Shown: positions 1 through 9,315, numbered from the stretch's first letter. The stretch: DNA of 64,000 bases from Nocardia sp. XZ_19_385 (GCF_015355755.1 NZ_JACVEE010000006.1:62001-126000); one strand, 5' to 3'. Made by a program: numbers and translations. The notes: generated from the letters alone by a model not told the origin.

Positions 1-582
1 ACCGCACGGGATCCGATCGTGGCGACGGCGGAGATGATCATCTCGTTGCAGACGGCGGTGACCCGCGAATTCGACATCTTCGACCCGGTCGTGGTGACAG
101 TTGGTGTGATTCGCGGTGGGGTCGCCCGCAACGTGATCCCCGATACAGCCGGATTCTCCGCCACCGTCCGGTGTTTCACCCCGGCAGCGGCAGCGCGACT
201 GGAGGCGGTGATTCCCCGCGTGCTGAAAGGCGTCGCCCTCGCGCGCGGCGTCGAAGTCGATATCGACTTCCACAACGAGTACCCGCCGACGATCAACAAC
301 GCCGCCGAGGTCGAGTTCGGCAGCCAGGTCATTCGCGAATTGCTCGGCGAGGAGCGGTATTTCGAGCCGGATCGCCCCAGCAACGGTTCCGAGGACTTCT
401 CACAGGTACTCGAGGAAGTACCCGGTGCGTTCTTCGGGTTGGGGGCGTGCCCCCCGGACCTCGACGCCGACGCGGTCCCGCAGAATCATTCGCCGCGCGC
501 GATGTTCTCCGACCACGTGCTTCCCGAAGCCGCCGCCGTCTACGCCGCCCTGGCGATCGAACGCGCGCGGGTGACGCTGTGA
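1..582 (+). CDS. M20-family amidohydrolase/peptidase, C-terminal part (5' end outside window)
   Basis: The frame is open from base 1, so the GTG at 19 is internal and the gene starts before the window; 193 residues are visible. They match the end of M20D amidohydrolases (hippurate or N-acyl-amino-acid hydrolase type): a dimerisation domain with the RNVIPD segment near residue 43, then the SNGSEDFS motif that supplies a late metal ligand, and a closing NHSPR segment. Family members remove acyl groups from amino acids or related amides using a two-metal centre in the cytoplasm. The stop overlaps the GTG start of the next gene by 4 bp, so enzyme and permease are translationally coupled. This suggests that the permease imports the amide substrate. 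The substrate itself cannot be read from sequence. Confidence 0.9.
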   Translation, partial: TARDPIVATAEMIISLQTAVTREFDIFDPVVVTVGVIRGGVARNVIPDTAGFSATVRCFTPAAAARLEAVIPRVLKGVALARGVEVDIDFHNEYPPTINNAAEVEFGSQVIRELLGEERYFEPDRPSNGSEDFSQVLEEVPGAFFGLGACPPDLDADAVPQNHSPRAMFSDHVLPEAAAVYAALAIERARVTL

Positions 583-1904
583 CGTCGGAAGCCGAATTGA
601 CCGGCAACCAACCCGAGACATCGGCTCCGGATGCACGCCCGGGCTCGCGAAAGTCACTCATCGCCGTCGGTGCGGGAAACGCGATCGAATGGTTCGACGT
701 CAGCTGTTATGCGAGTTTCGCGGCGTTCTTCGCTCCCCTGTTCTTCGACGGCCAGGACAAAGTGTCCAGTCTGCTCAGTACATTCGGGGTGTTCGCCGTC
801 GGCTTCATCGCACGGCCCATCGGGGGTGTGGTCCTGGGGCGGTTGGCCGACCGCAGGGGACGATCGTTCGCGATGTTACTGGCGATCGGTCTGTCCTCCT
901 TCGGGAGTCTGGTGATCGGGCTCGCCCCGGTGCGCGAATCGATCGGTGTCTTGGCCGCAGTGCTGCTGGTCAGCGCCCGTTTGATGCAGGGATTCGCCCA
1001 TGGCGGCGAAATGCCTGCGTCGCAGACCTATATCGCCGAGGTCGCGCCCGCGCACAGGCGCGGGATGTGGTCGAGCCTGACCTATATCTCGGGAACTTTC
1101 GGGGTCATCTCCGCAGCGCTGCTCGGAGCAGTACTCACCACGGTCCTCAGTGCGGATCAGATGTCGGCCTTCGGCTGGCGTATCCCCTTCCTGCTCGGTG
1201 CGCTCCTGGGTGGAGTCGCGTTCTATCTGCGCACCAATCTCGAAGAGCCCGAGGCTTTTACGAGCCGAGCGGGGACCGTTGAGCCCGGAACTCAGGTTTC
1301 GCTGGCCCGCAACCTCTACCAGCACCGCCGCACTCTCGCCGTCGTTGTCGCCCTGACCGCCGGCGCCACCGCCGCCTACTACTCGTGGGGCGTTTCCACT
1401 CCCGCCTACGCCATCAGCGCCTACGGGGTGCCCGCAGCCGGGGCGATGTGGGCAGGTGCGCTGGCCAAGGTGGTGTTCCTGGTCGCATTACCGCTGTGGG
1501 GCCTGTACTCCGACAACGTCGGACGTAAACCCGCACTCGTCAAAGCCACTGTGGCGCTGATACTGCTCCTGTTCCCGCTGGCATGGATCCTGCAAGGCGG
1601 CCAGTCGTGGCAGTTGTTCCTCACCATGGGTATCGCGCTCGTTTTCATCGCGGCCGCGAACTCGATCGGGCCCGCTCTGTTCGCCGAGATGCTCCCAACG
1701 GACGTCCGCGCAGTGGGGATCGGGCTTCCTATGTCGCTGGGGGTCGCGATCTTCGGTGGTACCGCACCGTTCCTGCAAACCCTCGCGACGTCCCATGGAG
1801 CGCCGGAACTGTTCACCGGATACACCGTGCTACTGCTCTGCGTTTCGTTGGCCACCTTGGTGTTCTTCGTCCGAGAAACCAAGGGCCGCGACCTATCCGT
1901 TTGA
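579..1904 (+). CDS. MFS permease, metabolite:H+ symporter (MHS) type
   Basis: This is a 441-residue inner-membrane transporter. The N terminus has the MHS hallmark GNAIEWFD, followed by the loop 2-3 motif GRLADRRGR and the TM4-5 segment MQGFAHGGEMPASQTYIAE, which resembles proline/betaine and alpha-ketoglutarate symporters. About twelve hydrophobic segments can be counted. I chose GTG 579 because it overlaps the preceding amidohydrolase stop (GTGA); the open frame upstream of it is only a shadow of that gene. The likely substrate is an organic acid, amino acid or N-acyl amino acid delivered to the coupled amidohydrolase. That substrate is an inference from position. Confidence 0.9.
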   Translation: MTSEAELTGNQPETSAPDARPGSRKSLIAVGAGNAIEWFDVSCYASFAAFFAPLFFDGQDKVSSLLSTFGVFAVGFIARPIGGVVLGRLADRRGRSFAMLLAIGLSSFGSLVIGLAPVRESIGVLAAVLLVSARLMQGFAHGGEMPASQTYIAEVAPAHRRGMWSSLTYISGTFGVISAALLGAVLTTVLSADQMSAFGWRIPFLLGALLGGVAFYLRTNLEEPEAFTSRAGTVEPGTQVSLARNLYQHRRTLAVVVALTAGATAAYYSWGVSTPAYAISAYGVPAAGAMWAGALAKVVFLVALPLWGLYSDNVGRKPALVKATVALILLLFPLAWILQGGQSWQLFLTMGIALVFIAAANSIGPALFAEMLPTDVRAVGIGLPMSLGVAIFGGTAPFLQTLATSHGAPELFTGYTVLLLCVSLATLVFFVRETKGRDLSV

Positions 1905-2197
1905 AAGCCCCGCTGCGATGATCGTGCGAACCGAAGGTATGGGGCATTGCGCAATATGGGCCCGGGCTCGAAATGTATTGGGGTTCTTTCGCATTCGGCC
2001 GGTAAACCGATGGGTGAGTTATTTCACTATCGAGGCCGGCTCTCGTTTAGAAGTTGATCTTTCGCGCAACATTCAAGGCACGGTGGTCAGTTCGTGATCT
2101 ACCGAACGGGAAGGGGTTTCACCATGCCGCGACCATTCAGTCCGCACCATCCCACGTCCGGTAGCAAGTCAACCAGAAACGGAATGGAAGCGTAACT
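1905..2197. other. AT-richer intergenic stretch
   Basis: This interval separates the MFS gene from the small membrane gene and is visibly lower in GC than its flanks. I see no convincing terminator or protein gene apart from the short leader-like ORF listed at 2124-2195. Confidence 0.5.
2124..2195 (+). CDS. Possible 23-residue leader ORF
   Basis: An ATG at 2124 follows an AAGGGG Shine-Dalgarno-like stretch at 2111-2116 and opens a 23-codon frame ending TAA at 2193-2195, two bases before the GTG of the next gene. The spacing would allow translational coupling. The peptide is hydrophilic and I recognise no motif in it. It could simply be chance. Confidence 0.25.
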   Translation: MPRPFSPHHPTSGSKSTRNGMEA

Positions 2198-2470
2198 GTG
2201 AAAAGTCCCGTCCTGTATTCGGCAGCGCTTGGAGCGATTCTCGGTGCGGTGTTCAGCGGCGTCTTCTGGTGGCTGATCGTCGGTGGAGCCGGAACGACAT
2301 CGCTCACCTGCGCAACGATTGACCCGCAAATGACCGAGACGGTCGACGTCGCGACGGCGTACGAGCCCTGGACAGTCTCCATCGGGCTTGTTGTTGTCGG
2401 GGCGGTCGTCGGGTCGGTTGTCGGACTGTTTGTGAGAGCAACGAGTCACCATCCAGCGAAGGCGTCGTAG
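2198..2470 (+). CDS. Small two-helix membrane protein, unknown function
   Basis: This 90-residue protein has two clear transmembrane segments, roughly residues 7-29 and 59-81, joined by a polar loop containing one Cys. Both segments are rich in Gly, Ala and Val and carry GxxxG-like spacing. GTG 2198 follows a purine-rich stretch at 2181-2190. The stop at 2468-2470 directly abuts the end of the convergent pseudogene. I do not recognise the family. Codon use looks normal for the window, so it is probably a real gene. Confidence 0.6.
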   Translation: MKSPVLYSAALGAILGAVFSGVFWWLIVGGAGTTSLTCATIDPQMTETVDVATAYEPWTVSIGLVVVGAVVGSVVGLFVRATSHHPAKAS

Positions 2471-2956
2471 CTACGCCTGACAATCGATGACGTATTTGCT
2501 CCACAAACCGAAGCCTTGCACCGTGTCATGTTCGTAAACAAAGCTTTAGACCGCGTTCGGATTGCCCGGCACCGCTGCCTCCATTCGACCGTTTGCAGCC
2601 TCATGAACGTCATACGCGGCCTCGACCGCGGCACGTGTGGAACCCTTACCGATGCCTTCTGCCGTCAGTTGTCCTGGTCGGGCGGAGATCAGAACTACTC
2701 CATGTTCCGAAGACACCGTGATTCCCCCTGCGGCCCCCGGCATACCGCGCCACGGGAAATGGTCGCACCGGTCCTGCCCGAGCCCGGTGCTGTAGGTCTC
2801 GACCATTCCGGTCGCTAATGCTTGATGTTCGGGCATTTCCAGCTGTATCTGTCGATAACCGAAGGGCCCGAACGGATCCGCTGGTACCGCGTGTGCCGCT
2901 GCGCCAGGTGCCAGCGCAATGGCTACCCCCGCAAGGACTTTTACGACGTTGCTCAT
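2471..2956 (-). pseudogene. Secreted protein gene interrupted by an in-frame TAA
   Basis: ATG 2956 follows a strong GGGAGGAAA ribosome site and starts a Sec signal peptide ending near AHA-VPADP. The frame runs 136 codons to a TAA at 2546-2548. Past that stop the same frame continues for 24 codons of ordinary protein-like sequence (SFVYEHD...KYVIDCQA) to TAG at 2471-2473. The continuation restores a second Cys that could pair with the one in GQDRC. The simplest reading is a Tyr codon (TAC) changed to TAA. The product would be a small exported protein of unknown function. A 136-residue truncated product may still be made. Confidence 0.7.
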
Positions 2957-3025
2957 ATTGTGTTTCCTCCCTGCCCCAAGGGTAGGCGCGCTTCGAAGCG
3001 CACAAAGCGGGGGCATGAGGCGGGT

Positions 3026-3772
3026 TCAGTCGGTGAGGGCGCCGCAGGTCAGGTTGAGGACCGCGCCGGTCATGGCGCCCGCTCCGGCAGTGGCGGCATA
3101 AACTGCGGCCTCGGCGACTTCGGCCAGGCGAGGGAGTCGTCCGAGCTGGGTGTCGCGAATCAAGGGCTGGAGGTCGTCGTCGGACAAGCCAGGAACTGTC
3201 TCGGGGGCGAAGTTCGGGCGGATGCATACGACCCGAACGCCCGCCCTGCCTACCTCGCCGGCGAGGCTTCGGTTGAGGGCTTCGACTCCCGCACAGGCCA
3301 GGTTGAATCCGCCCATGCGGTGGCGGGATTCCAGCGCCGCAGAGCTCGAGAGCAGCACGATGACCCCGGAGCCCTGGGCGGTCATGCGGCGCGCAGCCGC
3401 GGTCGTGGTGATGAAGTGTGAACGCGCCGCGTCGACGATCGGGGTCATGAAGTCTTCGATCTTCATATCCACGAGCGGCACGTCTTGCACCGCGCTCATG
3501 CCCACCGCGTTGAAAGAGATGTCCAGCCGCCCCGCCTCGGTCACAATGCGATCGGCGTGTGCCTCGACCGCTGCTTGATCGAACACGTCGATCCGCGTCG
3601 CCGTCGCTCGTCCGCCCAGGTTGTTGATCTCCAGGGCCAACTTGTCGAGTGTCGCCTCGGTCCGCCCGGCCAGGTACACATGGGCACCCTCTCGAGCGAA
3701 CGCCCGCGCTGTCACGCTGCCCATATTGCCGGCGGCGCCGTACACCACCGCACTCTTACCGTTCAATCGCAT
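3026..3772 (-). CDS. SDR-family protein with degenerate catalytic motif
   Basis: This 248-residue Rossmann-fold protein has the cofactor motif GAAGNMGS near residue 13, AGR at the end of beta-2, an NAVG segment and a catalytic-type Ser in LLSSSAA. At the YxxxK position the sequence reads FNLAC inside GGFNLACAGVEAL, so both the Tyr and the Lys of a classical short-chain dehydrogenase are absent. Length is normal for the family. It lies 71 bp downstream of glpK on the same strand and may be in the iclR-glpK transcript. It may act as a non-oxidoreductase SDR or use another catalytic arrangement. The substrate is unknown. Confidence 0.85.
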   Translation of the reverse strand: MRLNGKSAVVYGAAGNMGSVTARAFAREGAHVYLAGRTEATLDKLALEINNLGGRATATRIDVFDQAAVEAHADRIVTEAGRLDISFNAVGMSAVQDVPLVDMKIEDFMTPIVDAARSHFITTTAAARRMTAQGSGVIVLLSSSAALESRHRMGGFNLACAGVEALNRSLAGEVGRAGVRVVCIRPNFAPETVPGLSDDDLQPLIRDTQLGRLPRLAEVAEAAVYAATAGAGAMTGAVLNLTCGALTD

Positions 3773-3843
3773 GCAGGATCAGACGATCCCCGCCCGCGAA
3801 AATCATCGCTGTCCCCAAGATCCGGCCCCAAAATCCGTGCCGC

Positions 3844-5367
3844 TCATCCGGACATGAGGTTCGAGCGCGCGGGCTGGGACCAGCCGAAGGTCAGTTCCAC
3901 CGCGCGCTTCCACTTGACGTACTCGGCCCGCACCCGTTCGGGGTCCTGCTGGGGTGACCACTGGGCGGCGCGATGCCAATTGCGGCGCAGCACTTCCAGA
4001 TCCGCCCAGTAACCCACGGCGAGGCCGGCGGCGTAGGCGGCGCCGAGCGAGACGGTCTCGATGATCATCGGACGCATCACCGGAACATCGAGCACGTCGG
4101 CGACGGTCTGCATGAGCAGGTGGTCGGTGGTCATGCCGCCGTCGACTTTCAATTCCGTTGCCTGCAAACCGGAGTCGGCGTTCATCGCGTCCACCACCTC
4201 GCGGGTCTGCCAGGCGGTGGCCTCCAGGACCGCGCGGGCCAGATGCCCTTTATTCACATAGGAGGTGAGGCCGACGATGATGCCGCGGGCTTCGCTGCGC
4301 CAATGCGGGGCGAACAGCCCGGAGAACGCGGGGACGATGTAGCAGCCGCCGTTGTCGTCGACGGTGCGCGCGAGGGTCTCGATTTCCGGTGCGCTGGAAA
4401 TCAATCCGAGGCCGTCCCGGAACCATTGCACCAGCGAGCCGGTCACCGCGATGGACCCTTCCAGCGCGTACATCGCTGGCGCGGAACCGATTTGATAGGC
4501 GACGGTGGTGAGCAGTCCGTGCGTCGACCGGACCGGGGACGGGCCGGTATTGCGCAGCAGGAAACTGCCGGTGCCGTAGGTGCATTTGGTTTCGCCCGGG
4601 GAGAAACAGGTTTGCCCGAACAGCGCGGCCTGCTGATCGCCGAGGGCGGCGGCGATCGGGATGCCCGGGACCACTCGCCGTGTCGTGCCGTACACCTCAC
4701 TGCTGGACCGGATCTGCGGGAGCATCGCCCGCGGAATGTCGAAGAACGACAACAGGTCCGCGTCCCAGGCCAGGGTTTCCAGGTTCATCAGCAGGGTCCG
4801 GCTGGCATTGGTGACGTCGGTGAGATGGATCCCGCCGTCGGCGCCGCCGGTCAGGTTCCAGATCAGCCAGGTCTCCATGGTCCCGAACAGGACGTCGCCG
4901 CGTTCGGCGCGAGCCCGCAGCCCGGGTACCGAGTCCAGCAGCCAGCGCAGCTTGGGTGCGGTGAAATAGGTGGTCAGCGGGAGTCCGCTGAGTTCGAGCA
5001 CGCGGTGGGCGCCGGGTTGTGCGCCGAGTTCGAGCACCAGATCCTCGGTGCGCATGTCCTGCCAGCCGATCGCCTTGCCCACCGGGATGCCGGTGTGCCG
5101 GTCCCACACCACGCTGGTCTCGCGCTGATTGGTGATGCCCAGCGCCGCGATCTGGGCGCGGTCGACGCCGGCCTCGCGCAGGGCCCGCGGCATGATCCGG
5201 TCGACGTTGCGCCAGATCTCCATCGCGTCTTGTTCGGCCCAGCCGGGTTTCGGGAAGTAGTGCTGATGTTCGCGCTGCGCCACCGAGACCAGCCGGCCGC
5301 CGGAGTCGAACACGATGCAGCGGGTGGAGGTGGTGCCTTGATCGATGGCCATCACATAGCGCTGCAT
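3844..5367 (-). CDS. glpK: Glycerol kinase (first copy)
   Basis: This 507-residue FGGY kinase phosphorylates glycerol to sn-glycerol 3-phosphate in the cytoplasm. The N-terminal phosphate motif [10 protein letters not shown], the glycerol-binding NQRET pair, the Tyr in LTTYF and the [10 protein letters not shown] motif are all present. The segment normally reading [10 protein letters not shown] is changed to [10 protein letters not shown], unlike the second copy at 7297. The start follows GAGAGG with good spacing. It sits 51 bp behind iclR on the same strand, so it is probably co-transcribed with that regulator. The second copy lies across the divergent promoter region. Confidence 0.95.
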   Translation of the reverse strand: MQRYVMAIDQGTTSTRCIVFDSGGRLVSVAQREHQHYFPKPGWAEQDAMEIWRNVDRIMPRALREAGVDRAQIAALGITNQRETSVVWDRHTGIPVGKAIGWQDMRTEDLVLELGAQPGAHRVLELSGLPLTTYFTAPKLRWLLDSVPGLRARAERGDVLFGTMETWLIWNLTGGADGGIHLTDVTNASRTLLMNLETLAWDADLLSFFDIPRAMLPQIRSSSEVYGTTRRVVPGIPIAAALGDQQAALFGQTCFSPGETKCTYGTGSFLLRNTGPSPVRSTHGLLTTVAYQIGSAPAMYALEGSIAVTGSLVQWFRDGLGLISSAPEIETLARTVDDNGGCYIVPAFSGLFAPHWRSEARGIIVGLTSYVNKGHLARAVLEATAWQTREVVDAMNADSGLQATELKVDGGMTTDHLLMQTVADVLDVPVMRPMIIETVSLGAAYAAGLAVGYWADLEVLRRNWHRAAQWSPQQDPERVRAEYVKWKRAVELTFGWSQPARSNLMSG

Positions 5368-5418
5368 CGTGCGCCTCTCGGTAGGTGGAACGCACCGAGA
5401 TCGGGTGATGCCCCCGGA

Positions 5419-6183
5419 TTACTTGACCGCGACCAGGTCTCGTGACACCGCGCGGGCCGCGTCGAGCACGTACCCGAGCAGTGTCGGTTCCGGTCGCCGC
5501 ACGCTCGGAAAGAGCCGTTCGGCGGCTCCGGCGATACCGATGGCGCCGACCACGAGGCCGCCGTGCGCGCGGATCGGGGCGGCGATACTCGCTTCGCCGG
5601 GTACCAGTTCGCCGTATTCGCCCGCCCAGCCGTGCTCGCGGACCTCCGCCAGCGAGGTGCTGAGCAATGCCGGATCGGTGCAGGTGCGGCGAGTGAAGGC
5701 CGGGAGTCCGGCGGCGCGCACCCGCGACGCGAGATCGCTGTCGTAGGCGAGCAGGACGCGGCCGAGCGCGGTGGCGTGCAGCGGCAGCAAAGCGCCGACA
5801 TCGAGGGTTTGCGGAGTGTCGTCGGGCCGGAAGACGTGGTGGACGACCAGCAGCTGGCCTTCGGCGGGTGTGCCGATTCGCACGGCGGCGCCGCTGCGGG
5901 CGGCGAGAGCATCGGCCCAGTTGATCGCCCGTGAGCGTAGTTCATTGGCGTCGAGATAGCTCGAGCCCAAGTGCAGTAGCGCGGCGCCGAGCCGGTATTT
6001 GCCGCCGGCTTGCTCCTGCTCGACGAACCCGATGGCCTGCAGGGTGCGCAGGATTCCGTGCGCGGTGCCTTTCGCGAGATCGAGCGTGCTGGCGATTTCG
6101 GCGACCCCGAGGCGGCCGGAGCCGCGGGCGAGCAGGCGCAGGATCGCGCCGGCTCGTTCGATCGATTGCACTGGGCCTGGCAT
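5419..6183 (-). CDS. IclR-family regulator of the glycerol locus
   Basis: This 254-residue regulator has an N-terminal winged helix (VQSIERAGAILRLL through the LGVAEIASTLDLAKGTAH recognition region, residues 4-60) and a C-terminal IclR ligand domain. I chose ATG 6183; a TTG three codons earlier is also possible. It is divergent from the aquaglyceroporin and leads the glpK copy at 3844. Two nearly identical palindromes at 6210 and 6347 lie in the divergent promoter region, as expected for an autoregulated local repressor or activator. Glycerol or glycerol 3-phosphate is the likely effector by context. Confidence 0.9.
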   Translation of the reverse strand: MPGPVQSIERAGAILRLLARGSGRLGVAEIASTLDLAKGTAHGILRTLQAIGFVEQEQAGGKYRLGAALLHLGSSYLDANELRSRAINWADALAARSGAAVRIGTPAEGQLLVVHHVFRPDDTPQTLDVGALLPLHATALGRVLLAYDSDLASRVRAAGLPAFTRRTCTDPALLSTSLAEVREHGWAGEYGELVPGEASIAAPIRAHGGLVVGAIGIAGAAERLFPSVRRPEPTLLGYVLDAARAVSRDLVAVK

Positions 6184-6209
6184 AGCGGACAACGTATTTC
6201 ATCGGCGCG

Positions 6210-6226
6210 GTTCGACAATGTCGAAC
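6210..6226. promoter_or_regulatory. IclR operator candidate, site 1
   Basis: The 17-bp sequence GTTCGACAATGTCGAAC is a perfect 8+8 palindrome around one central base, 27 bp upstream of the iclR start. A second copy with one changed base lies at 6347. Confidence 0.7.
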
Positions 6227-6346
6227 TCGATTTCGGTTCACCCTGCCCACCCGGCGTAACCCGCGTGACCTGCGTGTTCGCGAATGTGATCTGAGTCATA
6301 GTGTGCCGCAGCGTACCGACCGTCCAGTGCCCACGCCACGGTGGGC

Positions 6347-6363
6347 GTTCGGCAATGTCGAAC
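6347..6363. promoter_or_regulatory. IclR operator candidate, site 2
   Basis: GTTCGGCAATGTCGAAC differs from site 1 by one base and lies 77 bp upstream of glpF. The two site centres are 137 bp apart, close to thirteen helical turns, which would permit looping. Confidence 0.7.
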
Positions 6364-6439
6364 GCACGTCGTTGCCGCCCTCGAAACCCGACCGTAACGT
6401 CCCGCGCACTTTCGACCCTCGAAAATGAATGGAGACAAC

Positions 6440-7240
6440 GTGAGTCTCGCAACGGTATTCGTCAGCGAACTGGCAGGTACGGCGGTGCTGCTTCTGCTCG
6501 GCGGCGGCGTGGTGGCCAATGTGCTGCTGGTGAAATCCAAAGGCTTCGACGGGGGCTGGCTCCTGATCAATATCGGCTGGGGTTTCGGCGTCATGGCCGG
6601 TGTCTACATCGCCTTCCAGTCCGGTGGTCATCTCAATCCGGCGGTGACATTGGGCATCGCGTCCAGTGGAGCCAGCGAGTACGCGCCGGGGGTCGCGGTC
6701 GGCTTCGGAGCGACCCTGGTCTATCTGGCCGGGCAGTTCCTCGGCGCGTTCCTGGGCGCCTGCGCGACGTACCTGACCTACAAGAGCCATTTCGACGCCG
6801 AACCCGACGCGGGCAAGAAACTGGCCGTCTTTTCCACCGGCCCGGCGATCCGGGACTACCGCTGGAACCTGGCCACCGAGTTCATCGCCACGTTCGTCCT
6901 TGTCCTGGTGATCCTTTCGCTCGGTAAGACACCGTCGGGCCTGGGCCCGCTCGCCGCCGCCCTGCTGGTCGTCGGCATCGGCGCCTCGCTCGGCGGCCCG
7001 ACCGGCTACGCCATCAACCCGGCACGTGACCTCGGCCCGCGCATCGCGCACGCTGTGCTTCCGATGCGGCGCACCGCCGTTGCCGCCACGGCCGCCCACT
7101 CGCCCAGCCTGGGCGCGGCCGCCGCGCCCACTGCCGAGGAAACCAAAGATTCCAGCGACTGGGCCTACGCCTGGGTGCCGGTCCTGGGCCCGATCCTCGG
7201 CGGCGTCGCGGCCGGACTGGTTTCGCAGCTCATCTTCTGA
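6440..7240 (+). CDS. glpF: Aquaglyceroporin (MIP family)
   Basis: This 266-residue membrane channel is for facilitated glycerol entry. Both pore half-helix motifs are present: [11 protein letters not shown] and [13 protein letters not shown]. The Asp after the second NPAR is the usual mark of glycerol-conducting GlpF rather than strict water channels. An Ala-rich polar insertion of about 30 residues before the last helix is longer than in typical GlpF. I chose GTG 6440 because GGAG at 6431 is well placed for it; an in-frame ATG at 6425 has no ribosome site. It is followed after 56 bp by a glycerol kinase, which makes an uptake-trapping operon. Confidence 0.92.
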   Translation: MSLATVFVSELAGTAVLLLLGGGVVANVLLVKSKGFDGGWLLINIGWGFGVMAGVYIAFQSGGHLNPAVTLGIASSGASEYAPGVAVGFGATLVYLAGQFLGAFLGACATYLTYKSHFDAEPDAGKKLAVFSTGPAIRDYRWNLATEFIATFVLVLVILSLGKTPSGLGPLAAALLVVGIGASLGGPTGYAINPARDLGPRIAHAVLPMRRTAVAATAAHSPSLGAAAAPTAEETKDSSDWAYAWVPVLGPILGGVAAGLVSQLIF

Positions 7241-7296
7241 GCACCGAACATACTCAGCAGCAACAACTTTCCAGAATTTCGAAGGAGCACCACCGG

Positions 7297-8811
7297 ATGT
7301 CACGATACGTCGCAGCGATCGACCAGGGCACCACCTCGACTCGCGCCATGATCTTCGATCACGCGGGCACGGTCGTCGCGGTCGACCAGCGCGAACACGC
7401 CCAGATCTTCCCGCGCGCCGGATGGGTGGAACACGACCCGGCCGAGATCTGGGAGAACACCCGCGCCGTCGTCGCAGGCGCCCTCGCCAAAGGCGACCTC
7501 ACCGCCGCCGATATCGTCGCCGTCGGCATCACCAACCAGCGCGAAACCACCGTCGTCTGGGACCGCGCCACCGGCGAACCGGTCTACAACGCGATCGTCT
7601 GGCAGGACACCCGCACCGACCGGATCGCCGACGAGCTCGGCCGGCTCGGCGGCGGCCAGGAACGCTACCGGGACAAAACCGGATTGCCGCTGGCCACCTA
7701 CTTTTCCGGGCCGAAGATCAAGTGGATCCTCGACAACGTCGAAGGCGCCCGCGCGCGGGCCGAAGCCGGGGAGCTGGCGTTCGGCAACATGGACTCCTGG
7801 ATTCTGTGGAACATGACTGGCGGAGTCGACGGCGGCGTGCACGGGACCGACCCGACCAACGCCTCCCGCACACTGCTGATGGACCTCGACACCCTGCAAT
7901 GGGACGCCGAGATCGCGGCCGAAATGGGTGTGCCGCTGTCGATGCTGCCCCGCATCTACTCCTCCTCCGAGGTGTACGGCCAGGTGCGGGCGCGCGGCGC
8001 ACTCGCCGGTGTGCCCATCGCCGGCATCCTCGGTGACCAGCAGGCCGCCACCTTCGGCCAGGCCTGCCTGTCCCCGGGCGAAGCCAAGAACACTTACGGC
8101 ACCGGCAATTTCGTGCTCCTCAACACCGGAACCGACAAGGTGCTGTCGCAGAACGGGCTCCTCACCACCGTGTGCTACCAGATCGGTGACGCCAAACCGG
8201 TTTACGCGCTCGAAGGCTCCATCGCGGTGACGGGCTCGCTGGTGCAGTGGCTGCGCGACAACCTCGGCATGATCGCCTCGGCCGCCGAGATCGAAGAGCA
8301 CGCCCGCAGCGTCGAGGACAACGGCGGCGCCTACTTCGTGCCCGCGTTCTCCGGGCTGTTCGCACCGTACTGGCGGTCGGACGCGCGCGGCGGCATCGTC
8401 GGTCTCACCCGATTCGTGAACAAGGGTCACCTCGCCCGCGCGGTTCTGGAGGCCACCGCCTTCCAGACCCGCGAGGTGATCGACGCCATGAACGCAGACT
8501 CCGGGGTCGCGCTGACCGCGCTCAAGGTCGACGGCGGCATGGTGGTCAACGAATTGCTGATGCAGTTCCAGGCGGACATCCTCGGCGTGGAGGTCATCCG
8601 TCCGGTCGTCGCCGAAACCACCGCCCTCGGCGCCGCTTACGCCGCCGGACTCGCCGTCGGATTCTGGGAATCCGAGGACGCCATCCGGCAGAACTGGGCC
8701 GAGGACAAGCGGTGGACCCCGGCGATGGACGAAGACCGCCGCGCCCGCGAGTACCGCAACTGGAAGAAGGCCGTCACCAAGACCTTCGACTGGGTCGAGG
8801 ACGAGGACTGA
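7297..8811 (+). CDS. glpK: Glycerol kinase (second copy)
   Basis: This 504-residue FGGY-family kinase has [10 protein letters not shown] at the N terminus, NQRET, the canonical [15 protein letters not shown] and [16 protein letters not shown] lies 8-13 bp upstream of ATG 7297. It follows glpF on the same strand and should act with it by trapping imported glycerol as glycerol 3-phosphate. It is clearly related to the copy at 3844 along its whole length but is divergent enough not to be a recent duplication. A strong hairpin follows the stop. Confidence 0.96.
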   Translation: MSRYVAAIDQGTTSTRAMIFDHAGTVVAVDQREHAQIFPRAGWVEHDPAEIWENTRAVVAGALAKGDLTAADIVAVGITNQRETTVVWDRATGEPVYNAIVWQDTRTDRIADELGRLGGGQERYRDKTGLPLATYFSGPKIKWILDNVEGARARAEAGELAFGNMDSWILWNMTGGVDGGVHGTDPTNASRTLLMDLDTLQWDAEIAAEMGVPLSMLPRIYSSSEVYGQVRARGALAGVPIAGILGDQQAATFGQACLSPGEAKNTYGTGNFVLLNTGTDKVLSQNGLLTTVCYQIGDAKPVYALEGSIAVTGSLVQWLRDNLGMIASAAEIEEHARSVEDNGGAYFVPAFSGLFAPYWRSDARGGIVGLTRFVNKGHLARAVLEATAFQTREVIDAMNADSGVALTALKVDGGMVVNELLMQFQADILGVEVIRPVVAETTALGAAYAAGLAVGFWESEDAIRQNWAEDKRWTPAMDEDRRAREYRNWKKAVTKTFDWVEDED

Positions 8812-8821
8812 GCTACGGCGC

Positions 8822-8856
8822 GTGCCCGTTCCCGGCCGTGCGGCCGGGTCGGGCAC
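8822..8856. terminator. Nested hairpin terminator between convergent genes
   Basis: The outer arms GTGCCCG/CGGGCAC and inner arms CCCGGCC/GGCCGGG form a nearly continuous 14-bp stem with a GTGC loop, just after glpK and before the convergent PPOX gene. There is no clear T-tract, which is common in this group. Confidence 0.65.
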
Positions 8857-8862
8857 CGCATC

Positions 8863-9285
8863 TCAGCCGAGGCCGGATCGGGCGATGATCTTGGTGATGC
8901 TGATCCGAACCGCCGTGAAGCCTTCCTGGACAAATGATTCCGCGATCGCTTGGGCAGGCTGATCGGGGTAGTAGCGGTCTGCGATGCCCCTGGCGATGTG
9001 TTCGATCTCGTCCGGTTCGGCGGAGATTCGTGCTTCTCCTTCGATGGTGACGAAGCCGTATGGCTGCCGCTCGTCGCTGACGCAGAGTGCGAGGCGCCGA
9101 TCACGAGCGAGACTCTGGCCCTTCACACTTCCCGGCGACAGGGCGAAGGCGAATTCGTCACCGTCGAGGATGAAGCAGACGGGGGTGAGGTGCGGCCGTC
9201 CGTCGGGGCGAGTGAGACCTACGTGGGCAAGTTTTGTTCCCGCTGTGACGAAGGCTCGCCACTCGGTGTCGGTCATAGTGGTCAT
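8863..9285 (-). CDS. PPOX-class (pyridoxamine-phosphate-oxidase fold) F420/flavin-binding protein
   Basis: This 140-residue protein has the split-barrel pattern of actinobacterial PPOX/F420-dependent enzymes: KLAHVGLTRPDGRPHLTPVCFILDGDEFAF at the N terminus, the RDRRLALCVSDE strand and a central GFVTIEGEARI strand. Such proteins bind F420 or FMN and reduce small substrates. The substrate here is unknown. It is 30 bp downstream of the alpha/beta hydrolase on the same strand and is probably its operon partner. An alternative ATG lies three codons inside. Confidence 0.85.
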   Translation of the reverse strand: MTTMTDTEWRAFVTAGTKLAHVGLTRPDGRPHLTPVCFILDGDEFAFALSPGSVKGQSLARDRRLALCVSDERQPYGFVTIEGEARISAEPDEIEHIARGIADRYYPDQPAQAIAESFVQEGFTAVRISITKIIARSGLG

Positions 9286-9315
9286 GAGCGTTCCGTTCTG
9301 TTCGTTGCGGCCTGG

